From NCBI GenBank assembly GCA_034096865.1, contig JAWQFJ010026683.1, forward strand, positions 17,501 through 40,000: a stretch of 22,500 bases of DNA. The letters run 5' to 3'. Both the position numbers and the translations under genes were made by a program. Origin of the DNA: Theodoxus fluviatilis. Taxonomy: Eukaryota > Mollusca > Gastropoda > Cycloneritida > Neritidae. This document shows, in pieces, positions 9,634 through 17,260 of this stretch (positions are counted from its first letter, which is position 1; every line of letters begins with the position of its first letter). The notes under the pieces are model-generated. The model saw only the letters and a list, made by a program, of their open reading frames with translations, had not been told where the DNA came from and searched no databases.

Positions 9634-9939
9634 CCCTCAAATTATCTGTCTCGCTTTTACTCACCCACACCCATCACTACACACCTCTCTTGCACACGCA
9701 TCTTAGGTAATTTTTCATCCTATTCTAAAATCCTTTTGTTATTATTTTCAATGTAGAATTTCGTTACCACGTATGTATTATGACTAATGATATTGTGTAA
9801 ATTGTGGGTAGGATAGAGAGTGAATGGGGGTCGAGGTGTGTGAGTAGAAGGAATTGGGTTTGTTTGTTTGTTTGCTTGGTTTAACAAAAGCATAATGTTA
9901 GACAGGCAGCTATGCTTAATTCATGCATTTCGTTTAAAA
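9633..9939. repeat. Duplicated segment copy 2, left intronic flank
   Basis: Collinear with 165-480, with scattered substitutions and small indels; 'taccacgtatgtattatgac' is identical in both. It is intronic on the minus strand. No gene was seen. Confidence 0.85.
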
Positions 9940-10490
9940 ACAGTTTAATCAACCAACCAAGAAACCATCCAACCAAGTCAACAAACCAACAAACTAAACC
10001 AACCAACCAAACCAAACCAAACCAAACCAAACCAAACCAAACCAAACCAAACCCAACTTAACCCAACCCAAGCAAATTCAACCCAACCAAACCCAACTCA
10101 ATTCAACACAACACAACACAACTAAACCAAATTAAACCAACTAAACCAAATTAAACCAAACCAAACTCAACCAAACCATCCATCCTACCCAACCCAACCT
10201 AACCCAAACCAACCCAAACCTACCCAAACCATCTCACACCAACCCAACTTAACCCTACCAAACCAAACCCGTCCTAATCCAACCCAACCACTTCAACCAA
10301 TCCAACCCAAACTATCCCAACCAACCCAACCCACCCAACCAACCCACAAAATCCAAATAACCCAACCGACCAACCCAACGCACCAACAGAACAAACAACC
10401 AACAAATCAACCAGCCAGCCAGCCAGCCAACCAACCAACTAACCAACTAACAACCAATCAGTCAATCAGTCAATCAATCCACACACCCTT
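9940..10490. repeat. A/C-rich satellite, copy 2
   Basis: AACC, AAACC and AACCC-like units, with (AACCA)n most regular at 10000-10050, ending in CAGC and (TCAATCAG) runs. It is about 0.55 kb, against 1.35 kb in copy 1, and lacks the G-containing ACAGG/ACCGG blocks and the AAAAAC hexamer block. Confidence 0.95.
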
Positions 10491-10512
10491 CCCTCCTTCT
10501 CCCCCTACTTAC

Positions 10513-10764
10513 AATGAACGGTAATTTGTTTCTCTGCAGAATTGCCGCCCTCGGAGTTGTTCGCCATACACGTGAAAACAGTGCTTTTCCGAGAACTGGC
10601 AATGAGGTGGAGGCTGGGCTGCGTCACCCGGAAGGACGGGTCATCGATCCGCCTCCATTCAATGGTGGGAGGAGGCAAGCCGTCAGCTCTGCAGCTCAGG
10701 ACAATCTTGTCCCCGGGAGCCACATAGCCGGAGGGACCTTGGATGACCACTGATCTGGGCGCGT
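10513..10764 (-). CDS. Ig-like domain exon A2 (internal exon)
   Basis: Paralogue of A1 starting DAPRSVVIQGPSGYV and ending KQITVH. The Ig core is intact: IVLSC, TIEWRR, VFTCMANN. The acceptor is CTTCACAAG before ACGCGCC, the donor GTAAGT after CATT, length 252 nt, phase 1-1. It lies 1.4 kb downstream of B2 in minus-strand order, the same B-A arrangement as B1-A1. Aligned by eye with A1 it differs at 24 of 252 bases and 16 of 84 residues, so most changes alter the protein. The CT tract before its acceptor is short and followed by AAC repeats. Confidence 0.85.
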
Positions 10765-10771
10765 CTTGTGA

Positions 10772-10965
10772 AGAGAGAGAGAACAACATCAACAACAACA
10801 ACAACAACGACAACCACAACAACAGCTACAACTACAATTACACCGATAAGTAAAAAATCACGTTGACTCCGACAATTTCATTCTTCACGTTTCTGCATAT
10901 CAGAGTAACGATCAATACACGTGCAATAACGTGGGGAAAAGGCCATGTTCTATTGTTTAAAACAC

Positions 10966-10967
<2 letters not shown>
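10772..10967. repeat. Duplicated intron segment between B2 and A2
   Basis: A (GA)-short and (AAC)n-rich start, then non-coding sequence collinear with 2150-2356. No gene was seen. Confidence 0.65.
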
Positions 10968-11011
<44 letters not shown>

Positions 11012-11034
11012 AAACACACGCGCGCGCGCGCGCA
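10968..11034. repeat. (AC)n followed by (GC)n
   Basis: About 24 AC units with CAAACACA interruptions, then an alternating CGCGCGCGCGCGCG run. Alternating purine-pyrimidine sequence of this type can adopt Z-DNA. Confidence 0.9.
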
Positions 11035-11049
11035 AACCCGCAAGCGCAC

Positions 11050-11187
11050 ATTTATCTCTCTCACTCGCAATCTCTCTCTCCTCTTTCTCTATTTGTCTAT
11101 CTCTATGTATCTCTCTGTCACTATCTCTGTCCTTCTCTTCCCCCTCATCTCTCTCTGTTACTGTCTGGCTCTGTCTCTCTCTTCTCC

Positions 11188-11226
<39 letters not shown>

Positions 11227-11338
11227 TCTCTCTCTCTTTCTCACTCTCTCTCTCCCCCCTTCTCTATCTCTCTCTGTCTCTCTCTATCTCTCCCTCCCTC
11301 CCTCCTTCTTTCTCTATGTCTGTTCGTCTCTCTCTTTA

Positions 11339-11437
<99 letters not shown>

Positions 11438-11640
11438 TTCTCTCTCTGTTTCTCTATACGTATTTTTCTCTCTTCCTTTGTCTCTCTGTTTCTCTTCCTC
11501 TGTCTGTCTCTGTCTCCGTCTCTCTATCCATTTCTCTCTCTCTGTCTCTCTCTTTATTTCTTTCTACCTATCTATGTCCCTCTCTCTCTGTGTCTTTCTC
11601 TCTCTGTGCATCTCTCTCTCTGTCTCTCTCTCTGTCTCTC

Positions 11641-11696
<56 letters not shown>

Positions 11697-11726
11697 TCTC
11701 TCTCTTCCCTTCTTTGTCTCTCTCTC

Positions 11727-11788
<62 letters not shown>
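11050..11788. repeat. CT-rich low-complexity tract, copy 2
   Basis: Imperfect TCTC array, counterpart of 2380-2912, ending in a long pure (TC)n. The Ser/Leu open frames of 255-321 codons read through it and into neighbours; they are not genes. Confidence 0.92.
11341..11434. repeat. (TCTG)n tetranucleotide microsatellite
   Basis: About 23 perfect TCTG units. Copy 1 has only two to three at the equivalent position (about 2511), so the array expanded in this copy or contracted in the other. Confidence 0.97.
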
Positions 11789-11792
<4 letters not shown>

Positions 11793-12124
11793 ACTGCCCA
11801 TACTATTTCAATATATGTATATATTTAAACTTACGTACATGTATGATAATCCCCCTGTGACCTGTTTGACTTTCTTGAAACGTTAAATCTGCGATTCACT
11901 TTTAACCCTTAATTTATCTAGTTTGAGGCACAGACGTACGTTATTCAAGGAACATACGAAACGAGTTTGTGTACATGACTACTGTAAAATCTGGTATATT
12001 TTATCACTTTCTGTAAAAGTATCTACGGATGTCGATTTCAATTATTTTACGCACACATAATGCTGTAACTATGATGGGTCTTCGGCGCAATAAATCGTCA
12101 ATTAGTCAATTAATCTATCAATCA
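11789..12124. repeat. Duplicated intron segment with a retroelement tail at 12071-12095
   Basis: Collinear with 2915-3300. The tail GATGGGTCTTCGGCGCAATAAA keeps the AATAAA signal that the copy 1 tail (3271) has lost, and is followed by (TCAAT) and (TC)n. Confidence 0.8.
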
Positions 12125-12140
12125 ATCTCTTTCTCTCTTT

Positions 12141-12199
<59 letters not shown>
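12125..12199. repeat. (TC)n just inside the intron after exon B2
   Basis: TC with a few TTTC interruptions, then about 27 pure units. In the transcript it is (GA)n immediately 3' of the B2 donor. Confidence 0.95.
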
Positions 12200-12206
12200 A
12201 TCTTAC

Positions 12207-12458
12207 AATGCACGGTGAGATTCCTTTCCGCTGATTCATGACCCATGCTATTTTCAGCCCGACACATGAAAACGGCGTTGTCCTCATGTGTCACGGTCAG
12301 ATTGAAGATGGGACCCGTCCCTATCACTGCGCTCGTGCCGTTCCTTCTCCACTGGAAGCTGGGCTGCGGCACGCCGTCTGACGTGCAGTTCAGGGAGACT
12401 CTCTCGCCCTCCCTCACCGGTAAGTCGGGTCCAGCGATGTGCACCGTGCTGGGCGCGT
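12207..12458 (-). CDS. Ig-like domain exon B2 (internal exon)
   Basis: A B-type Ig domain: APSTVHIAGPDLPVREGE at the start, SLNCTS, FQWRRN, AVFMCRAEN and RNLTVH at the end. The acceptor is TTTCAG, the donor GTAAGA after CATT, length 252 nt, phase 1-1. It differs from B1 at seven bases. Six are replacements affecting five residues (K/E, S/P, K/A, S/R, L/V) and one is silent, so B is better conserved than A. It is upstream of A2 in the same cassette order as copy 1. A short intron flank (12459-12527) matches copies 1 and 3 and then breaks at a retroelement fragment. Confidence 0.85.
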
Positions 12459-12529
12459 CTGAAACACAGCAACAAGGATGACATGTTAGGTCACGACAAC
12501 GACAGCCGTGGCAATGACCACGAGCAACA
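12459..12529. repeat. Short duplicated intron flank upstream of B2
   Basis: About 70 bases shared with 3625-3695 and 14362-14430 (GACAACGACAGCC type repeats). Similarity stops near 12528, where retroelement sequence begins. Confidence 0.7.
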
Positions 12530-13110
12530 TCAGTGAGCGCCATTCGCAATGTATAGATCCTTTAAACATGATTTCCAATGTGAAAAGTATTTAAATCACA
12601 TCAGCATTGCAAAATTTAGAGTAGCATTTACGCGTTTTAGATTAAGAAGAAACGACTTATGTAATCATTTGTTCAATAACGAAGAGAAACACTGTCCATT
12701 TTGCAGGGATGATATTGAAGTCGAAACTCATTTCTTGCTGAAATGCAATCTATATAAGGGACTTAGACAGAGGCACATAGAAACTTACATACATGGATAC
12801 TAGGGGGTTTACGATTGCATTCCTAAGAAGCGGTCAAGCGTGAATAAAAACGAAAAAGGTTACCATATTCATTTAGAATGCCATGAAGTACCGTCGGCAA
12901 CATGTTGAAGATTAATAATTATGGATACACTATTACATATTACTAGGTATTGTATGTTTCTCCACAGCTCTCGTAGATGGATACAAGCCTTCTGTTACCA
13001 CACTCATTGTTTATTCTTTTCAATGTGTAGTTTGTTTATTTTGTGACTAATTGTCAATTTCTCCAATTTATTTAACATTGTGACGGGCCGCCAGCCTAAC
13101 AATAAAAAAG
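12530..13110 (+). mobile_element. 5'-truncated non-LTR retrotransposon fragment
   Basis: Only the ORF2 C-terminus, a 3' UTR of about 280 bases and the tail ACATTGTGACGGGCCGCCAG...CAATAAAAAAG (13081-13110) remain. Severe 5' truncation is typical of target-primed reverse transcription. It interrupts copy 2 of the Ig cassette flank. CT-rich sequence begins about 18 bases after the tail. Confidence 0.8.
12549..12803 (+). pseudogene. ORF2 C-terminal fragment with CCHC motif
   Basis: 84 codons. FRVAFTRFRLRRNDL followed by HCPFCRDDIEVETHFLLKC (Cys-x2-Cys, His, Cys) and YKGLRQ. The same pattern ends ORF2 of the 5054-9587 element (ICPTC...EIHFLFAC, YEGIRQ), so both belong to one group of retrotransposons, though sequence divergence indicates different families. 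The motif probably binds nucleic acid. The ATG at 12549 is fortuitous: the true start of the protein is missing through 5' truncation. The TAG at 12801 may be natural or premature. Confidence 0.75.
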
Positions 13111-13127
13111 TCAAAGTCTTCTTCAGC

Positions 13128-13140
13128 TCTGATCTCTCTC

Positions 13141-13171
<31 letters not shown>

Positions 13172-14020
13172 AATTTCTCTCTCTCCAGCTCTAATTTATT
13201 TCTCTCTCACTTTTGTTCTCCTCTTTCTCTTTCTCTCTCTCATGCTGCAATTTCTCTCTCTTTATCTCTCTTTCTCTCTCTCACTCACTTTACCTCTCTC
13301 TTTCTATGTCTTTCTCACTCTCTCTAGCTCTGAGTTATATATCTCTCACTCTCTTTCTCTCACTCATTGTCTCCTATTCTTTCTCTTTCTCTCTCTCATT
13401 CTCTTTCTCTCTTTCTCTCCTTCTATCTCTCCTTCTCTCTCTTTGTCTCTTCCACGTTTTCTCTTCTCTTTCTCACTCTCTATCTTTGTAACTCTCTTTC
13501 TCGTTTACTATCTTTCTCTCTCACTCTCTTTTTCTCTCTTACTCTCTCTTTCTTTCTCTTCCTCTGTCTTACTATCACTCTTCCTCTCATAATTTCTCTC
13601 TCTGTTTCTCTCTATTTCTCTCTTCATTCTTTAGCTCTAATTTCTCTTTCTCTCTCTCACTCTCAGCTCTAATTTTTTGTCTCTAATTATCTATTTTACT
13701 CTCTCCCCAACAAAATTTATCTTTCTTTCTCTCTTAGTTTCCCTCTTTCTCTCTCTCTCACTCTCTCTTTCTCTCTTTCATTCTCTCTCCAGCTCTAATC
13801 TCTCTCTTTCTCTTTCTCTCACTCTCTCTCTCTCCAGTTCTAGGTTCATTATTTTTCTCTATATATTTCTCTCTCTTTTTTCTCTTTGTCTCTTTCGCTC
13901 TCTCTATTTCTACCCAGCTCTGGTTTCTCTCTTTCTCTCTCTCTTTCTCTCAATCTCCAGCTCTAATTTATTTCTTTCTTTTTCTCTCTTTCTCTCTCTG
14001 ACTCTCTCTAGCTCTATTTG

Positions 14021-14052
<32 letters not shown>

Positions 14053-14100
14053 TTCTCTCTTTCTCTCTTTTCTTTCTCTTACTTCCCCAGCTCTCATTAC
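13128..14100. repeat. CT-rich array with recurring AGCTCTAATT motif
   Basis: Nearly 1 kb of imperfect TCTC punctuated by about eleven copies of (C)AGCTCTAATTT or variants, near 13118, 13185, 13323, 13632, 13666, 13790, 13834, 13915, 13959, 14008 and 14086. It abuts the 3' end of exon B3. Open frames are Ser/Leu repeats. Confidence 0.85.
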
Positions 14101-14361
14101 TTCCTCTCTCTCGCACGGTGAGAGTCCTTTCCGCTGATTTATGACCCATGCTATTTTCAGCTCGACACTTGAAAACGGTGTTGTCCTCATGCGTCACGGT
14201 CAGATTGAAGATGGGGCCCGTCCCTATCACTGCGCTCGTGCCGTTCCTGGTCCACAGGAAGCTGGGCTGCGGCACGCCATCTGACGTGCAGTTCAGGGAG
14301 ATTCTCTCGCCCTCCCTCACCGGTAAGTCGGGTCCAGCGATGTGCACCGTGCTGGGCGCGT
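14101..14361 (-). CDS. Ig-like domain exon B3 (altered donor)
   Basis: A third B-type domain: APSTVHIAGPDLPVREGE, SLNCTS, FLWTRN, TVFKCRAEN, RTLTV. The acceptor TTTCAG before ACGCGCCC is intact. The normal end CATT/GTAAGA is gone: the exon runs from LTV straight into GAGAGAGAGG derived from the CT array. The first GT available, GGAA/GTAATG at 14100-14099, would end the exon after nine extra bases, again in phase 1, giving 261 nt. Whether that weak donor is used cannot be seen. Alternatives are a dead exon or read-through (the frame stays open into the intron). No A-type exon is present between B3 and B2. Confidence 0.65.
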
Positions 14362-14742
14362 CTGAAACACAGCAACGACGACAAGAAAGATCACGACAAC
14401 GACAGCCATGGCAACGACCACGACCATCACCACAGGCGATGACGACAAACTCGACAGCATCGCACACACCAGTGGCGACCAAGGTGATAACTCCCTCAGT
14501 AAAATGACGACAGAAGTTCTACGTTTCTAGGCTGGCCTGCTTGTTAGTTGGTACGTCGCTTGACGATATTGCACAGTTGTACGCATTCTTAATGCAGTGT
14601 CTGTATACAGGTTTTTTAATGGATTGACGAACGTACAGCTGTTCCTGGCTTTCACCCTTTCATTTGGTCTTTTTTCTTCATTTGGATGAGTAACAGACGA
14701 CCGGAGTTTCTAAACGATTTTCTCGTCAACTGGAAAACTTGG
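14362..14742. repeat. Duplicated intron flank upstream of B3, left of the DIRS insertion
   Basis: Collinear with 3625-4016 base for base with modest divergence, including 'acgtttctaggctggcctgc' and 'gtacagctgttcc'. Similarity is interrupted at about 14743 by the DIRS-like element and resumes at 20346. Confidence 0.85.
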
Positions 14743-14915
14743 CTTTACTCTGATTAACATGAGTCACTGTGTGCCTAATCTTAACTGGTCGACAGCAAAG
14801 GGAGCGAATCTGGGCAGGCCTCATACCGACGCAGGCCTCCCAGATAAAAGCACAGTGGTCTCCCCTTATCCTCATAAGCCCGTGTGCTCCGGGGCAAATG
14901 ATCAGTTCACTTCTT
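14743..14915 (+). repeat. DIRS left inverted terminal repeat
   Basis: Its sequence from ATTAACATGAGTCACTG through GGGGCAAATGATCAGTTCACTTCTT is the reverse complement, with few changes and two small indels, of 20147-20316. The identical stretch CTTAACTGGTCGACAGCAAA is a clear anchor. Confidence 0.9.
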
Positions 14916-14918
14916 AGC

Positions 14919-15188
14919 TTTGGTCGACACAACAACTCGGAAGAGAAATACGAAGAGATAATGGGGAAGAGACACCTCTGCAGGGCAGACGAACGGCGTT
15001 CTGAAGAAGAACGTGCAGTTGGGAGGCGCCGCTATCGCGAACGTTATCGGTCTACTTCCCCTGCTAGATATAGCAGACGACGCGTTAGCGAGGAGCCTAG
15101 TTTTCGCTCTTGCAGTCGCCATTTGCATTCCACATCTCAGTCGTTGAACCAGAGATACTATAGTAACTGGATAGCTGTCTGTGCGTGA
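14919..15188 (+). pseudogene. Arg/Ser-rich gag-like N-terminal segment
   Basis: An open frame that can begin inside the left ITR (ATG 14769) continues as a charged, Arg/Ser-rich stretch: ADERRSEEERAVGRRRYRE, then SPARYSRRR. Basic Ser/Arg-rich stretches are usual in DIRS gag proteins, and gag often starts in or next to the left ITR. It ends at a TGA at 15186. It is separated from the rest of gag (16278 on) by about 1.1 kb of unrelated-looking sequence. Function as gag is inferred from position and composition only. Confidence 0.45.
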
Positions 15189-15507
15189 TGCGTCTGCCAG
15201 TGCCGTCTCGCGCAGAAAACCAGAGCTGAGGCACTGCTCTCTTCCGGTCTAAGTCTGGGCAGGTTCAATTGTCCGCACAGCAATAGAATATAATGGTTAT
15301 TTCTTGTGCTGTGCTTTATCATCTCTAGCGGAATTCAGTTGTGCAAAAATATGATGTAATTTGCGGATTTAGAGTCAGAGGTTGAAGTTGGACTGACAAT
15401 TCATTGAATATGAAGTCTGTTCTTTGACGTAGCGTCTGCTTAAAAGCACAATGGAACCATTCCAGCTATATCCAGCATCTGTGGAATTCAGAGGGTTTTG
15501 ACACAAC

Positions 15508-15606
15508 TTGCCAGGAAATAACTGTGCAATTGTTGGTTGTGGAGCCTACACAGGCCGAAATAGAGGGCTGTCGTTCCACAGAATAAGAAAACACAACGAT
15601 CCTGAA
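15508..15606 (+). pseudogene. THAP zinc-finger N-terminal fragment
   Basis: Reading TTG (possibly a mutated ATG) gives PGNNCAIVGCG, then GLSFHRIRKHNDPE and a TGA. The Cys-x4-Cys start directly after PGNN and a later SFHRI block match the beginning of THAP domains (C2CH DNA-binding fingers found in P-element-like transposases and host regulators). The C-terminal half, with the Cys-x2-His pair and the AVPTIF-type end, was not found before or after the stop. At about 33 residues it is a fragment. Source (transposon or host gene copy) is unknown. Confidence 0.5.
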
Positions 15607-15695
15607 TGAGAGCGAGCAGAGATACTATTTCTCCCTTTGCGAGTCATCGCGTTAGCGCCAGCAGCGGTATGCGCGTGTCAGAGAGCAGACGACGT

Positions 15696-15765
15696 GCTCT
15701 CACATGTGATGACTGCTATGTCACTATGTAGAAGACAAGTGGAGTGCAATGGTGCTCAGCATTTC
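15696..15765 (-). repeat. Inverted repeat of gag sequence, arm 1
   Basis: Reverse complement of 16643-16713 with about two mismatches over 70 bases. Flanking sequences on both sides of each arm are unrelated. Confidence 0.9.
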
Positions 15766-16277
15766 ACATACGTTTAAGAAACGTTTAGCAGCAGTACCTC
15801 TGACTTGCAACAGCATCCTGCTTATAAAAAAATATTTTCTGATTGATAACATCATTGCCAACTGACTTCATGAAGCGTCGACTCGCTCTTTGTCTTTCGT
15901 GTATTATCTCGGTCATAAATGTTACACTCATCTACACTGTCCGAGCTAATGTAGCTATAGATTGACAGTTATGTATAATATACTATTTCAATGTTCATTC
16001 TTTCTTTTCAGCTACTTATTTTCAGTAAATGTTGCGTACTTACCTTAAGTATCTCCTCGATTAGCTACTCCATTCTGTAAACTCGGAAACCGGAAATGAT
16101 CGTTGCTCGAGGGAAGGCCGAGCTGCGCAGACAGCACTGCGACTATATTTAGACTATACACTGACAGGTCAAGTCAGCAGTCCATTATATATAGTGTCTC
16201 TGGTCGGACGAACATAGTTATGGCGCTCCACGTGGCTCGCATGAGTCAAGAAGAGGCTCTCTACGTTCACAAGTGGA

Positions 16278-16841
16278 ATGGAGGGACCACCTTCATCAGG
16301 TGGAGGAGGGCGAAAGACCGGAGAAGGTTCAGCGGTGAGTTCCGCTCTTGTCAAAGGTGGGTGGAATTTCATTCTTGCTTTGACTACTACCGAGGAGATC
16401 ACTGCAAAACCAGAGGGTAGTGACAGGAAGATAGGCTCACCCAGTGCGAGAGAAGCTTACACCTCTTTCCACCCCGTCCCCAAGCAAGCTGCAGACGTTC
16501 AGGAGCAATTTTCCTTGGCAGTCCAACAACGAAATATGTCCTCTAATTTCGGACTGATTACCGCCGCTGTTTTGGAGTTTTGGCCGATAAGCTATGTCCC
16601 AGATTTTCCTCTTTGGTCCGTCGGCTCTCGCCGTTATGACCTTGAAATGCTGAGCACCATTGCACTCCACTTGTCTTCTACATAGCGACATAGCAGTCAT
16701 CACATGTTAGAGCTTACAGACAAGTCTTTGCGCATGATGGAATCTACAGCCTTGAATCAGTTTCATGTCTCCTCATATGCCTACATGCTTGCTCAGGCAC
16801 AGCTGCTGTCCATGCTGGAAGAAGGCTTTTCCTCTGAGTAG
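16278..16841 (+). pseudogene. DIRS gag-like region
   Basis: The frame from ATG 16278 encodes a Gly-rich start (SSGGGGRKTGEG), a middle with PVPKQAADVQEQF, then VLEFWPISYVPDF, and stops at TAG 16683. The same frame continues past that stop through LTDKSLRMMESTALN and YMLAQAQLLSMLEEGF to TAG at 16839. It lies directly upstream of the Arg-rich segment and RT, the usual place of gag. No diagnostic motif is present, so the assignment rests on position and on the retroelement context. In life gag forms the particle that packages element RNA. Confidence 0.5.
16643..16713 (+). repeat. Inverted repeat of gag sequence, arm 2
   Basis: Lies within the gag-like frame and spans its TAG at 16683. Partner of 15696-15765, separated by about 0.9 kb. 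Confidence 0.9.
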
Positions 16842-16873
16842 CAGGTGGAAGATTCTACCAAGCAAACCAGGCC

Positions 16874-17260
16874 TTGCAGGAGGCCGCAAATCACTTATTG
16901 GTCCAGTATTCACAGTCCCTGACTAACTTCAACCTGTCACTAAGGGATATGCTGCTTGCTATCCAGACAGAGGATTCCAGAGATGCCACGTGCCTTCGCA
17001 TATCTCGCCTCTCTTCTCTAGCGCCTGGCAGAGTCTTTGGCGAGGAAGCACAGGCTGCCCTGGATGAGCATAACAATTCAGGTGCCACCATCACCACCAA
17101 GATCTTGTCCTCCCGTAGACGTGGGGATTCCAGATTTTCAGTCAAGGCTTCCTTTAAGTCTGCTCAGAACTTTTCCTTTCGTGGCCAGCGTCGTTAAGGA
17201 AGACGTTACTACAGCAACAGGCGTGGACGGGTACGACTACAGAGGAGGACGTGGCGGTAA
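16874..17260 (+). pseudogene. DIRS gag-like C-terminal region, Arg-rich tail
   Basis: The frame from 16874 reads NLSLRDMLLAIQ, SLAPGRVFGEEAQAALDE, then RRRGDSRFS and FRGQRR, with TAA at 17195. Past it the same frame continues GRRYYSNRRGRVRLQRR to a TAA at about 17257. A Tyr/Arg/Gly-rich tail just before RT is typical of DIRS gag and probably binds RNA. It is in a different frame from the upstream gag block, so there is a frameshift near 16845-16875. The tail overlaps the start of the RT frame by a few bases. Confidence 0.55.

Larger units (their letters stand above)
15190..16270. other. Non-gag insert or rearranged segment inside the DIRS element
   Basis: No long open frame. It contains a THAP-like zinc-finger start (15508-15606), a 70-bp inverted copy of gag sequence (15696-15765) and otherwise unassigned DNA. 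Interrupting two gag-like parts suggests a nested insertion or a rearrangement; its borders could not be defined. Confidence 0.4.

Noticed and set aside
11341..11434. Regular short repeats as a CRISPR array
   Set aside because: Pure tetranucleotide microsatellite without spacers, in animal DNA.
10863..11886. 255-321 codon open frames
   Set aside because: Repeat translations of (AC)n, (TCTG)n and (TC)n with short unique ends.
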